Below are positions 42,200 to 54,649 of a stretch of 64,000 bases of DNA, one piece after another. The notes below the pieces were generated by a model, which was given only the letters and a program-made list of their open reading frames with translations, was not told the DNA's origin and made no database searches. Location: the NCBI GenBank assembly GCA_015680685.1, contig MNCI01014694.1:1324543-1388542 (forward strand). The letters run 5' to 3'. Within the stretch, counting starts at the first letter, position 1. The number at the start of each line of letters is the position of its first letter. The position numbers were made by a program, and so were the translations under genes. The stretch is from Gnetum montanum (lineage: Eukaryota > Streptophyta > Gnetopsida > Gnetales > Gnetaceae).

Positions 42200-44510
42200 C
42201 ATTGTGTTTCCATGATTAAGCTGGTACTTCACCCTGCATAGACGGAGCAGGTGGTAGCTATGCGAAGGAAGGAGAAAGATGTGTAGGGATAAGAGGAGGA
42301 TAAGGGTAAGAGGTAATGTCCCTTCTTACATGTGGAGAATGCATTTGATAATTATTAGAAGGGTAGTAGTGAGGTTGGAAAGTGGAAGCATAACTAGAAG
42401 AGTCATGTGGAGACAAGGGTTACTAAATGTAGTACCCATATGGATCAGGTTGTCTATAAGGGTATTGCTACCTTGGTGGTGCCAACGCCCATGACTGTGG
42501 TTGCTACCACTATTGATATTGCTCATGTGGTTATAGATGAATTCCACTTGGATAATACTATTCTTGTTGGTAGAACTATCAAGAATTTCCCTAAGGATAA
42601 GGCAATCTTCTAGGTATTTGCCTTTGTGCTAGTCATCGATTCAAAGTGTACATCCCATACTCCTATAAGTGCGACATTGTGGGGCAACATCCCTTAGGAT
42701 GTTCATACCAGCAAACGTCACACCCACCATCATCATTTGATACACTTCCCTCAACTTCTTCTATTGCAGCAATCTTGCCCTTACCTTTTTGATAGGCACA
42801 TCCAGCTTCCTTGCGACTCTTGCACTCATGATCCCTATCATGTTCTTTAACCTCTTCAACAATTTTTAGGACAACTTGAAATCTACTATTCATGGAGTCC
42901 CATAATTGATCAACCTTAGTTGTAATTTTAGATTGAAATTTTTGAAGTGACAAGGTTTTCCTATTCACCACCTCATCAAGTGTTGATTCTTCCTCACTGT
43001 CACAGAATCGAACCTTCCTCTTACGAATGGAAGGATCGCGGTTGTACTCTTCTGCAGTTTCTCTTTTTCTTGATTCACCTTCCTCTTTAGCTACCTGCTC
43101 AATTAATCTTTGGATCTAATAAGTGCTTAACTCTGACAATCACCCTTGGACATTGACACTAAGCATTCTTCTCATTTCAAATTGAAGCTTGTCTACAATG
43201 TGGCAAACTTGGTCTAGTTGAGAATAACCATGGCTAAGACATCTGTGTATTAAGAAATAGTATTAGCCTATGGTAGCATCCAAGGGTTCATGTGTTCCTT
43301 GTTTCCATCCTTGGATCTACCTTCTCAAGTTGGACACTCTAGAGTACATATGATATTTGTTATTGAATAATTCAATCATTGTACTCCATCATTTAATATA
43401 TTTCAATTCTAAGGACCGGTGCCAGTTTTCTACTTCTTTAATGAGTGTCCTCAAGAAAAATTTAAGTTTTTTCCACTTATTTTCTATATTTTGTAAGGAA
43501 CATGTATCTTGAAAAGCTTGGAGATAGTTCTTCAGATCTTAGTTATATCCTCCTTCAAATTGAGGAATATTATTCATGTCTAGCCTTTTGATACAACTAT
43601 CCTTTACATGCCTTGTTGGAATTCGTACTACCTTTGCGATATTGAACATACTTCAGGTAGCAAGGAAAGGCTCATTGAGGCCATGACTATAGTGCCTACA
43701 ATTCCCTCTACTACCCCTTCATTCATGGCAATGTGCCTCTCTTGAATGTCTACACCCTTGGTCTTACCTTGCCTAATGGTCATTTCAGTTACCTCAATCA
43801 TGATCTCACCTCCTGCAGTTGTGGTCAGAGCTAGAAGAAGATGATGATGATGATGAAGGTGAAGAGGAAGGAGGACTAGCACCATCACAGTGCCTTCTAC
43901 CACCTCTTCAATGATTGTGATCATGATCATGATCTTTTTTCTTATCTGCATCCCTGCCTTGACTTGCCTCTTTGGATCCTTCTTTGTCATTTGATCCATT
44001 CTTGCCAAAACTAGAATTGTGAATTGTGGACTGCAAGTTCTAGTTTTGACCTCCTTCACTGAAGTCAAAGAGAGGAATTTCATTGAATGGAAAACCCCCA
44101 GAGAAGGGTTCTCCACCATCTTTTTCATACAGCAAGAATGGAAAATCATTAAATCCTTTTCCCTTCACAAATTCATAATGTTGTTCTGGCTATCGATCCT
44201 ATAGACATTGTGCCTTAGTGGGATGATAATCCCTAGCATTAGCATCTTGCACAACATACTTAGCATGAAGTTCCTAGAGGCCCCATCATATAAGCATTTG
44301 TTGGAGCATTGTAGGAACGAATTGATTGGGCAAAAACACAATGTTACCCTCCATGTCACCCCACTGTAGTTGTTCATCCTAGTGTAGGATGAAGGTGAAA
44401 TTTAGTACATACTCATCAGGATGAGCATATACTACTTGGTATTGCTAAGGCACCAACTAATGAACTCCATCAGACTTAGGTAGAGAAGCACTCTTGTGAG
44501 AAGAAGATAT
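42200..44510 (-). pseudogene. gag of element F
   Basis: The start codon position (44,508-44,510) reads ATA instead of ATG before SSSHKSAS. The N-terminal module (HPDEYVLNFTFILH.DEQLQWGDMEGNIV), Ser-rich linker near 43,830-43,870, gag domain, charged stretch (42,780-42,970) and short knuckle CDVCWYEHPKGC (about 42,695-42,730) follow. It is broken by stops. Confidence 0.75.
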
Positions 44511-44647
44511 TTTATGTTAGAGGATAAAAAATGTAATGTGTTCTTTAAATTTGTTGCAGTTATTTTTATATGTTATGACTCTAAGGTTTGTTCCAATGAT
44601 TTGAATAATTTTTACTAAATCCTAGATAGCGTGTAACAACTAAAATA

Positions 44648-44665
44648 TCCCCAAAAACAACACCA
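44648..44665 (-). promoter_or_regulatory. Primer-binding site of element F (degraded)
   Basis: TCCCCAAAAACAACACCA one base from the LTR F start; a weak match to the tRNA-Asp 3' end at the expected place. Confidence 0.55.
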
Positions 44666-44666
44666 A

Positions 44667-45546
44667 TGATTAACAACGAGGTACCCCTACACCCAGCTAG
44701 ATGAATCACTAAGCTATTCACACGTGATCTGGTTAAATTCCATGGACCTATAGTTTTCCAATGCACTAGTTCCTCTAGGAATTGAAATGGACATTAAAAA
44801 CATTCATTGTCTTCCCAACTACACTTGTGAAGCTCAAGGATATGGTTTAAGTGTAATTGAGGTACATGATTTTTATCATTTTATGTTTTATAAACTTAAT
44901 CACCTACAAAAAGAATGGAAAATAGAATAATTTAATATCTAATTAGCCTACTACCTAGCTAGCCTAACACAAGTACTTGTTTCCAATTTCTAGATGCATC
45001 TTGAACACATGTAGTGCTTCCAGGTTACCAAATGTTAAGTGTTTCAAGGTTACCAAGTGCTACACGTATGCTCAAAGTGGTTATGCTTGTGTTCGTTAAC
45101 AATTGGAAATGAATTTCTCAATGAAAATGCATTAAAGTAAAGTCCTTGAATAATGAATGCATTAAAGAAATATTAATCTATTCTCAGTGTTGCAAGGATG
45201 ATCAAAAGGACTCATCTTTATTCCCATCACACTATTATGCTTAGGTGCATTAGTGTTTGAATAAAGTTCCTTACACACTCAGACTCCTGTTGTGGACACT
45301 CAGAAAATATTCTAACTCTAGAGAAAATAAACTGTAAGAGCTTTGCTACACTATGACAAAAACTATGAAAAACTCAACTAAAAACTTATAAAAACTGTGA
45401 GCCTAAGCGTTATATTTATAGGCCAACATATACCCCATGATATCGGATATTCGACATTACCTCCTGGGCTTCGACATTGAGTATCTGATGTCAAGGCTCC
45501 AATATTGGGTATTCGATATCAGAGCTAGTCAAATCATGTCTCAGCA
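44667..45546 (-). repeat. 5' LTR of element F (880 bp)
   Basis: Starts TGATTAAC (mutated TGATGAGC) and ends TCTCAGCA (mutated CTCATCA). TATA box as revcomp of 45,413-45,421. Clearly diverged from LTR E. Confidence 0.75.
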
Positions 45547-45967
45547 CACGTAATTATAGAAAAAATAAAGAAAATAAATGATAATCATTAATTAAGGTAA
45601 ACAGTAAGCATTTAAGTAATTAACAATAATAAAGCTAAGTGGACGTCACAATGATGGAAGTAATCTCGATCTTTATTTTCAAACATGTAATGTGTCCAAG
45701 TACATCACACTCAAATAAGGATGTTGTACAATCACTTAACATCACACTGAAAGCATGCACTAGAAACAAACTAACAAAACTTCTCTATGTCTACATCTAA
45801 AATTTATATGCAAACTATGCATCCAAGTGTTATATTTATAAACTAGCATGGATGAGGTGATATCAGATCCTTGACATAGGAGGTTATGCCTTGATATCAA
45901 ATACCTGATAACTTAGCTCTAATATCGGATATATGATATTAGAGCCCTACCAAAATGTGACTCATCA
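45547..45967 (-). repeat. Partial LTR E (about 420 bp)
   Basis: Collinear with 35,295-35,718 of the complete LTR E, roughly 10% different by eye. It lacks the first 445 bp and starts directly at the end of LTR F. Confidence 0.8.
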
Positions 45968-45972
45968 AAGAG
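45968..45972 (+). repeat. Target-site duplication AAGAG (right)
   Basis: AAGAG directly after CTCATCA, matching 34,843-34,847. Confidence 0.85.
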
Positions 45973-47779
45973 CAATAGAAACAACAAGTTCCACTACTGC
46001 CGCCGCAAGATTATCAACCATCAATGAGTCATCTACAACAAATTGTAGAGACCATTAGTTGGGGGACACATGAAGAAGCTAATCTATACATGATAATTGA
46101 TGATGCATCGAGGCCAACAATATCAACTGATCCTACCAATGGCCAAATTTCATTGCAGTTAATAAGAGGGGGAGAGTGGTTATAACAAATCTCTTGAAAT
46201 GCCACATCGTGCCAAGTGATGCCTGATACAGGAGAAGGAGCCACGATTATGGTAATGCAGCACCAGGATGTAGTAGGTGCAACAAAAGTGATCATTGATC
46301 ACATCAAGAAATCATTTAATGTACCTACTATGCCACCATTGAACATAACTGGAACCAAAGATGTACAAATGTTAACTGGTTCCTCAATGACTCCTACTAA
46401 TCATGAGGACATTCTTAACAAACTACTGTAGATAGGACAAGTCATGTAGAACCTCTTTGATATCCCCAGCAATATCACTACAGTGTAGTTTGAGCTCATA
46501 GCCATAAAAGGTAAACTAGTCATGGCAAAAACTAGGGTAGAGCATGCAAAAAATGAAGTCCACAGACTACAAGAAGAGCTCATGACCTTAAGGCCTGAAA
46601 GAAGAGATCTCACTCAATTTGTGACACCTAACCAATTGGCTCAATTTAGAACTCAACATATCAACTACCACATAGATCATAATATGAGGATGGAGAAAGA
46701 AAAGAAGAAAGTGGTGTGGGATGCCTTAGTGGCTAAAGCCCAAATGTGCACACACGTGAAGTCCCTCATCGCATTGTAAGAAGAAAATAAGAAACTCACT
46801 ACAAGCAATGCCAAGTTGACCAATGTAGAAAAGTAAAAAAACATTCTTGAAGAGAGCATCCATCAATTAAGAGAACAATCGATAAGGATCAACCAGGATA
46901 TGAGCCGCCTTGCATGAGAAAATAGAACCCTCTCAATGGAGGAGGTATGCACAATAAGACAAAAATCAACCATGCAAATAAGTGCGTGACAAAATGAAGC
47001 AAAAGGCACGAAAGGCTCAAAGGATACTTCTGCAATCAAGTGGGCATGTATAAACAAATTAATGAAAAAGAAATCCAGATGGCTAAAGCCTAGATCAACT
47101 CCAATGTAGAATTCAAACCCACAGCTATCTTGGATAGCACCAAGTAGAGATCAAGAATAAAAACCTACATATAGAAGATATAACAAAATACATGGTGTTA
47201 GCAAACCTATGATATGCTAACTTAGCCATGTTGACAATAGGTAGGCCTAGAAATGAGCTTGAAAAGTAAGTAGTGGCCACGTATGCATTGTATGAAAATG
47301 AGTTTGCAGATAGAAAGGATGCCCTACGAAAGCTACATGTGGCAAACTCTGAATTAAAAGAAGTTAAGGCTAGCTACAAAGGGTAGAAATATTTTGCAAC
47401 AAACTTGGCTAGAAGAATGTCTAACTATTAGGAATTGAGAACCAAGGCTAGGCCATTTGAAGAGGAAAGAAGGCAGTTGGTGGCATGGTACGTGAAAGCA
47501 AATCAGATGTTTTCACAACTGCCATGTCCATGGGATGTACCGTCTCCATCACACATTGCTCAATCAACATGAACAGTACATGCTCCACATGTGGAGGAGG
47601 AGAAACTTTAGGCACTCCTAAATAGATACAACTTTCAGAAACTGACGATAAGGGGAAGTAGTCAATGTAAGAGCCACCATCACTAGGCACCACTTAAGCT
47701 ACATCAAGCTGTCTTAAGTTTTTGTTTGTTTTGTTTTGTTGTTTTGTCATACCATTGTGTCCAAATTTTGTAAAACACC

Positions 47780-47784
<5 letters not shown>
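45973..47784 (+). pseudogene. Third ORF, C-like fragment, right piece
   Basis: Continues from 34,847 and is collinear with 21,057-22,885 of element C. Long open pieces show the best preserved coiled coil: 46,522-46,779 (HAKNEVHRLQEELMTLRPE, MRMEKEKKKVVWDALVAKAQ) and 46,216-46,431. It ends at AAAACACCAT, fused directly to the (TG)n repeat, so the 3' LTR is missing here. Confidence 0.7.

Positions 47785-47818
<34 letters not shown>
47785..47818. repeat. (TG)n microsatellite
   Basis: A long TG run at the left end of copy 2. A second TG run lies at about 48,549-48,575 in sequence absent from copy 1. Confidence 0.9.
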
Positions 47819-47821
<3 letters not shown>

Positions 47822-47927
47822 GTGGGGGTGGGGTGTGTGAAAAGGAGTGGGATGGCGCAAGTTGATGTTTCATCTTAAGCGTTGTTTTTTGGATGTAACT
47901 TAAGTGAAAAGTGTACAATACAACGAT

Positions 47928-48078
47928 AATGAGGTATTAGTCTATTGGTAAGGCACTTGATTTAGAAGCTCCAAATTAGGAGTGCAATTCTAGTTGGTAA
48001 TGCTAAGCTATTAAAAGTTCTAATTGGACTATTTATCTTCTAGTGTACCTATGTTTGACTTATTTCAAGTTCAAACAT
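47928..48078 (+). mobile_element. SINE-like copy S1, duplicate
   Basis: Counterpart of 24,386-24,536, same orientation, slightly diverged. Confidence 0.6.
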
Positions 48079-48610
48079 CTCCTAAGAGCATGTATTTGAG
48101 AGCCCTAGGTGGGTCGTGCATGAGGAGGGGGAGGGGGCATGTGTGTGCGGCAGCAAGGGTAGGGGGCCTTATAAAGAAGTAGTGTATAAAAAGCATTTCA
48201 ATTTTTTAGGTTTCATTTGAAACGTGATAGCTTTAGCTTAATAATTAACTTGGTCCATAGTAGATTGACAAAACTTTAATATCTTTTATAGTAAATTAAA
48301 AAAATATATGTAGCAATATATAATTTTATCAATTATATTTAATAGATTTACACCTTACTATTAGTACTTAATAACCAAAAGTTGAGAGTAGGCCTTAAGC
48401 CTTCAACATAACTTGGTTCATAGTAGATTAACAACACATTAATATTTAGTACATTAAATTGAAAAATATGTGTAGCAATATATACTTTTACTAGCTATAT
48501 ATAGTAGGGAAAGAATTTGGGTTGGGGGAAGGGGGTGTGGAGGAGGCGATGTGTGTGTGTGTGTGTGTGTGTGTGTTGGGGGGTGTGTGGCACGACAAGG
48601 AGTGGAGTTG

Positions 48611-48752
48611 ATGTTGGAACTCAAAATAAGTAAAACATAGGTATACCCCAAGATTTATAAAAGTTTATAACCCTATCCTACCTAGTAGAATTGAATCCAT
48701 GACCTAGGGTTACCAAGCCAAGACCCATACCACTAGGCTAACACTTCATTAT
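48611..48752 (-). mobile_element. SINE-like copy S2, duplicate (better preserved)
   Basis: Minus sense: TTAGCCTAGTGGTATGGG, CTTGGCTTGGTAACCCTAGG, B box GATTCAATTCTACT and tail TTTTGAGTTCCAACA. It retains the segment missing from the copy at 24,797-24,903. Confidence 0.65.
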
Positions 48753-49228
48753 TACCAATTATATATACTGGCTTTAAATCCTATTGTTAGTACCTAATAA
48801 ATATAGGTACCATTTTTATTTTTATTTTTGGGGGAAAGGTTAGGTTTACTAGAACATGCCCCTAGGCTAACAACATAGCAAATGTCTAACAAGTGTAAAG
48901 GGGAATGCCAATATTGGGCTTTGAATCCAACACTTATGAGTACAAAGCTATGCAAGCAAACCAATTGGTCAACAACCCATGCTTAATAAATATAAATCCC
49001 ATTGACAAATGACTATCTAGCTAAAGGATTCTTTAAGATTTCTAACTTTATTTTGCCATTTAAAACCCCAAAAATAGGCATATAAGTATTAATTTTTAGC
49101 CTTGATATAGGGTATTGTAGGGGATTGTGAATATAGGGGTGGTGTTATTAGTTTGGTAGCAATCATAATTAGTTGTTTTGCTTTTATTTATTTATTTATA
49201 ACTTTTCACTTTTGTTAGTTTCTTTATC

Positions 49229-49379
49229 AAGGGTAGCAGGACTCTTCATTTGGATGCTCTAAGTTATGGGTTCAACTCTAGTGGGTAATGTTAAGTTATA
49301 AAATTTTAACTTGACTATATGTCTTTGGGTTGGGGTAGAGAGGTAAATATTATTAAAAATAAGTTTTGGGTTCCAACAT
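49229..49379 (+). mobile_element. SINE-like copy S3, duplicate
   Basis: Counterpart of 25,308-25,455; B box GGGTTCAACTCTAG and end GGGTTCCAACA. Confidence 0.45.
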
Positions 49380-49990
49380 CTTTCCTTGTTAAGGGTGGTA
49401 GGGGTGTTAGGGTCCATAGGATGTTTAGGTTCATCTAAACTCTTTATGAACCATTGATTAAAGGTACATGCCTTTTAAAGAACGTGTTACTAGATTAAGT
49501 AGTAGTGTTTTAAAACATGATTATTTTTTAAGATAAAAGTGATGGAAAAAAGGCCTTTGGGATCTATATGATATTTAGGTTAACCTAAACTCTTTATAAA
49601 TTTTTGGTTAAAGGTATCTAGTACCATGACATGCCTTTCAAACAAGATGTTACTATTTTGAGGTTTGTTTTACAAAAAGGGTTATCTTTTTGAGAGAGAA
49701 ATTGTAAAAAAAAAAAAAAAACACACACAAGGGTATTTATAAATCATGGGTTAGAGTGAATGGATATTTTTGAAGACAAAGGTGGAAAAATGAAAGAGAT
49801 GAAAAGGTCACCATTGGTTAGGGTTTTTGTTATTGTGATATGTGTTTGAACGAAGGTGTTATTATTTGAAGCTGTGTTTTAAAAAAAGAGATTATTTTTG
49901 GAGAGAAAAGTAGGGAAGAAAAAAGACAGGAAAGCACTGGGCTTTTGGTTCTTATTATCGTGACGTGTTTCAAAAAAGGTTTTATAAACA

Positions 49991-50131
49991 ATAAGGTGTT
50001 AGCCTAGTGGTATGGGTCTTGGCTTCCTGGTAACCCCAAGTCCTAGGTTCACTTCTACTAAGTAGCATTGAGTTATAAACTTCTATAAATCTTGGGGTGT
50101 ACCTATGTTTCAATTATTTGAGGTTCCAATA
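49991..50131 (+). mobile_element. SINE-like copy S4, duplicate
   Basis: A box GTTAGCCTAGTGG, GGTAACCCCAAGTCC, B box GGTTCACTTCT, and tail GTGTACCTATGTTTCAATTA. It shows the ancestral order that is scrambled in 25,966-26,128. Confidence 0.65.
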
Positions 50132-51940
50132 TTACACCTCAAAAAGTTTTATTATTTTGAACAATATTTCACATAAATTTTATTTTATACAAAAGTAAAG
50201 AAAAAAGGCTAAGAAAATGTATGCCCTCCAAACTTTAAGAAAACAAAGGAATTTTCCATCAAACTAATTAACCCACTTTAAGAAAATAAAAAAATTTCCC
50301 ATATAAATTTATATGAAACACACTGACCTCAACTAACGGTAATATTGAGCTATGGTAACTCTAACCGATACTCAGACGTTGATTTTCTAATAAAAAGGCT
50401 GGCAATCCATATCCACATTCATATCTATGTCTAAGTGTTAGAATTATCAGCAATTCATATTCAAATCCTCATCTCTCTTTTTTGCTTGCCGTTTGACATA
50501 GAAGCATTTCAGCTTGACAATTTGCATTTTATTAGAGTTATTTGATTTTTGCAGCTGAAAAACTATTATATATTAACAGCTATATATATTTAATATACTA
50601 TAACTTCCTAGTTTAACCTGGCTTGTTTTAAATAACATGAAACCTTAATTTTTACCTGCACTATAAACAGAAGGGGATGTCAACTTCTGGGAATAAAGTA
50701 ATTTTGAAACGTCACACGTGACTAGGACAAGCTGTTAAGACAACATTCAGTCAATCAGGAAAAAGGCACCGACGACGCGCTTTTATCCAGGGGTGGATTA
50801 CTGCGTTTTCATGGCACGTGACTTCCAGAAAAAGGGAATCTTTCAGAAAACATGGGAATCTTTCAGAAAACATGTGGTTGAGGCGTGAGATAGAGATTGA
50901 AGAGGATCTCAACCATACATTACACGCTAAGGATAAGGTGATAGCTATTTCTCAACCATACACTACATGCTAAGGATACTAAGGATAAGACAAATCATTT
51001 CTCATCTTTCAGGGAAGGTGATAGCTACATGCTAAGAATAAGCCTTTAATGTCATTGTTGCATTTTTATGGGGAGCAAAATCCTTTGGTGGCATATACCA
51101 TCATTAAACTAAGTCATTAAACTAAGTCTTTAGTGTGATTGTTGCTATTGCATGGGTGCTGTGCAACTTTGGGATACTTGTGTATCTTGTGGAACGTTGG
51201 AATAATTTTGGTTGAGTAGTGGCTCATAGGTATGAGCCATAGGATGTTGTTATTTAACTTATAGCTATATGTTGTGTAAGTCTCAGTCAGCATGTTACCT
51301 CTGAGATGAAAAAAACAGTTTCTGACTTATGGTAGGTCCTTATTGTTTATGGGTCCAAGTATCAATTAAGGAGTGGAGGTGTTATATTATCACAAACTTA
51401 TGTTATGTTGCTGCACAAAGCGCTCATTTCCTTACTCATCACATTGTTCTTATTGCTTATGTGCCAACTTATCACATTGTTTTAATTGCTTATGTGCCCA
51501 GGTATTACTTACAGAAGGTAAGATGAACAGCAGTATTCTTGTTTATGTATTATAAAGCTTAGTAGTAAAGGTCATGACCAAGCTCGATTCTACTACATAA
51601 CATTGAGTTATAAATTCCAGACTGATTTGATAGATAAAGATAAGTTCAGTAAAACTAAATTTTATCTTATTTAAATTTTTACATAAAAACAGCTCGAAGT
51701 ACTATCTCACGCTTTTGTGGTAGGTTTTGTCTGTCAGTCAGTCTTGGTCAGTGCTGTAAAGTTGTAGTTGCTCTAAGGTTGGAATAACAATCCATCCAAA
51801 TGCACCCCGATTCTTTGTATGTTACAAAATAATATTTTCATCTTGCATCATGTGAAGCAAAAACAAACTTTAAGGGTAAAAACAAAAATGAAAGAAGTTG
51901 GTACATCTACACCTGCTGCCATGGCATTAAAAAGATAGTT

Positions 51941-51967
51941 CCAATCGTGTGTCACGTGTTTATGATT
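51941..51967 (+). promoter_or_regulatory. Core promoter of acid phosphatase copy 2
   Basis: CCAAT, G-box CACGTG (51,953-51,958) and TTTATGATT, about 85 bp before the ATG; matches copy 1 with one change in the TATA-like box. Confidence 0.5.
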
Positions 51968-52050
51968 GCAAGATTGGAATAAGTACTCAGGAAATTGCAT
52001 AAACGAGACATTCAGTTCTGTGTTCTTCCTTCCAGGGAAAACATTCAGCC

Positions 52051-54310
52051 ATGGCCTTCTTGCTGTGGAGAAGAATGGTTCTTGTTCCGGGCTTAGCTTT
52101 CATACTCTGCTCTGCAGCACAAGCACTCTGTTCCGAGCATGGTTATGATGATAGTGATGAAGCTTCAAACAATAACAAATGGAACATCTTGGGTCACAGC
52201 AGCATCTGCAACAATCATGCGTATCAACACTGTGAGTCATGGAGATTTGGAGTGGAGACCAACACTGTGATAAAATGGAAGACAGTTCCGGCCCAGTGTG
52301 AGAGTTATGTAAAAGATTACATGACCACAAGCAACCAGTTCTTGCGTGATTTGGATCTGGTTACAAATTACTCCGCTGCTTATGCAGAATCCCTCCAGGT
52401 CTCTGATGACGGAAAAGATGCTTGGGTTTTTGATGTTGACGACACCCTGCTCTCTAGTCTGCCTTTTTATGCAAAACATCGTTATGGGTAAGTGAAGTTT
52501 TTTAGGTTTGATTTTCATTTTAATGAGCAATGCTGAGTTATGCTAAAATAAATTTAGTATTTGATTAGTTTTCTTTGGGGTGAGTGGATCATTTGAAGTG
52601 GTTTTTTTAAAAGTTTGTTAATTGTAGTTAAGGGTGTGTGTCATTGGATCATTTGGAGTGATGGTAAGGTGCTTATTTTATAAGTTCTAATACCTGAGGT
52701 GGGCACAGTTACTGAGGGGATGTTTGCCTGCCCTATTCTTGGATACTATTTTTTGCAAAGTCCACCCATCATATTTAGAAAATTATTTAGTTTAGGTTGG
52801 TTTTGCCAAGTTTCCCCAAGCCAAATCTTATGATTCATTTTAGGCCTACCATTTCTTTTGTTTTTTTATTCTGTTTGGATTTCACCGTTTCTTTTGTTTT
52901 TTTATTCTGTTTGGATTTCACCATTTCTTAGTGTAATCTCCTTGAATTCATGAATCGAAGGACTCAACACCTCCATTCACAGAGTCATGCATCCAAAGAG
53001 GCCCTCATGGCTTGTTTGGTTTCCTGATTCTCCTAGTACTGGATCAGCAGAGTCCACCCATTATAATTATAAAATTGTTTAGTTTCACTTAATTTTATGG
53101 AGGTTTACCTATATTAATCTTTAGATTCATGTCAGGCCCACCATTTCTTTTGATTTTTTGATTCTATTTAGATTTCAGTAGCAGTGGTATTATCTACTAA
53201 GATTCATGAATTTGTGAACTCATAATCTCCACCGATTCAACATTTTCATCCAACAAAACATGCCCTAAAGGATCATAGTCTCCAGGCTCAATGCTCATCC
53301 CTCCATAGCAAGTCCTCTAATGGTTGGTGGATAAGTAAAACCCTAACCTCGCTGCACTCAGGCTTAAACTGAGGTCTTATGACTTAAGAAACAAGTACTT
53401 TACCATCACTCCAAAGAATTATTCCTATCCGAAGCATAGCCACGGTTGGGCCTTCCCATGCTAATCCTTTATGATAAGGGCATTTGTTGAATCATGAGAT
53501 CCCTTTGTAATTACGGTGAGTTGAGTCATTAGTGATTCTTTTTTGTGTTTTTTATCTCAACCATCATTGATCCATGCGAGTGTTTCTTCTAAGTAACCCA
53601 ATTGGGTAAAGGTTGGGTAGCCTATTATCCGGTGCTTTTTGGGAGTTGAAGACTATCTAATGCATCGGTGGAAAATGCAATCTGATTGTAATTGGGTTTG
53701 GTGTTTGGGAATTAAAATGTTTTGCAGGGCTGAAAATTACGATCATGATCTTTGGAACGAATGGGTGGAGGAGGGTATTGCTCCTCCATTGATTCCCAGT
53801 CATAAGCTGTACGTGCGTGTACTTAATTTGGGTTTCAAGATCTTCATAATCACCGGCAGAAAGAAGTCACAGAGGAAGATTACCAAGAAGAATTTACGTA
53901 AAGCCGGTTACCACTCGTGGAAGAGGCTCATATTCCGGTAAAGGATTATTAATATTAAAATTTTCATTATCCTTTTGGTGATTAGTACTGTTTTCTTCTT
54001 CTGGACTTACAAGCCCAAAATCAGAAAATCTTTTATACTTGTATCAACGAAATGGGTTACTTACCTGAGTTCTCTGGGACATTGGAAGTTTCCGAATCTT
54101 AATTATGACTGATATTGCTGTTGTTGATGCAGAGGTGATAAAGATCAGGGCAAGACAGCATTGGTTTACAAGTCAAACAAAAGACGTCGACTTGAAGAAA
54201 AGGGATTTAAACTCAGAGGGAACATCGGTGATCAATGGAGCGATTTAACTGGATATTCTATGGGAGATCGGACTTTCAAGATTCCAAATCCAATGTGTTA
54301 CCTTAGTTAG
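52051..54310 (+). CDS. HAD-type acid phosphatase (class B/IIIB, VSP-like), copy 2
   Basis: Exons 52,051-52,487, 53,728-53,937 and 54,133-54,310 (437+210+178 nt) give 274 residues in frame; introns are 1,240 and 195 bp with GT-AG ends. Catalytic set complete: D128 and D130 (FDVDDT), T188 (TGR), K229, D249 and D253 (GDQWSD). Signal peptide as in copy 1, but the residues after SAAQ differ completely for about 17 positions (ALCSEHGYDDSD). Exon 1 beyond that is nearly identical to copy 1. Exon 2 carries 14 amino-acid changes, most to Lys or Arg just after motif II (TGRKKSQRKITKKNLRKA), removing the NST sequon of copy 1. Probably functional but diverging. Confidence 0.93.
52848..52919 (+). repeat. 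36-bp tandem duplication in intron 1 of copy 2
   Basis: ACC(A/G)TTTCTTTTG ... TTTGGATTTC occurs twice in a row; copy 1 has it once (near 29,109). A useful copy-specific marker. Confidence 0.8.
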
Positions 54311-54643
54311 CAACATGTCTATGAATGTTTTCCAAGTTAAAATAAGCCATCCCAAGTGTTTTAAGCTTGGACAGCTTTCCATTTCTTGAGGCTATGTAGT
54401 AGAAGTCTCGAGGGAGGAAAATGGTTGAAAAAACCATTTCCTACCCGCTTATCTTCTACCAACAAAAATTTAAAAAACACCGTTGTTGCTGGATTATCGC
54501 TGTGCAAGTATCCAATTCGAAATTGAACGTTTAAGTATTATTTTGCAGATTTCAATAAATGCATTGTTCCTGGTATTTAGATCGGCAACTTTCTCTTCTG
54601 ACTTCAAATTCGTTTTTTTATTCCACACCAGGTACTATACATT

Positions 54644-54649
54644 AATAAA
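54644..54649 (+). terminator. Candidate polyadenylation signal, copy 2
   Basis: AATAAA about 335 bp after the stop codon, conserved with copy 1. Confidence 0.35.

Larger units (their letters stand above)
34848..45967 (-). mobile_element. Composite Athila-like element E/F inserted in a C-like fragment
   Basis: The minus-strand element runs: LTR E (34,848-35,718), third ORF, spacer, truncated pol, gag, primer site, LTR F (44,667-45,546), then a 5'-truncated second LTR E (45,547-45,967). The outer ends share AAGAG. LTR E and its partial partner match each other far better than either matches LTR F. The simplest reading is that F inserted into the E LTR and internal recombination then removed the rest of E. 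It lacks integrase and RNase H. Confidence 0.75.

Noticed and set aside
47694-47918. Frame with Thr-His repeats (also 24,192-24,377, 48,454-48,651)
   Set aside because: Translation of (TG)n microsatellites on the opposite strand.
52237-52530. Minus-strand frames over acid phosphatase exon 1 (also 28,361-28,716)
   Set aside because: Antisense shadows of an exon with clear coding evidence; preserved in both copies only because the exon is.
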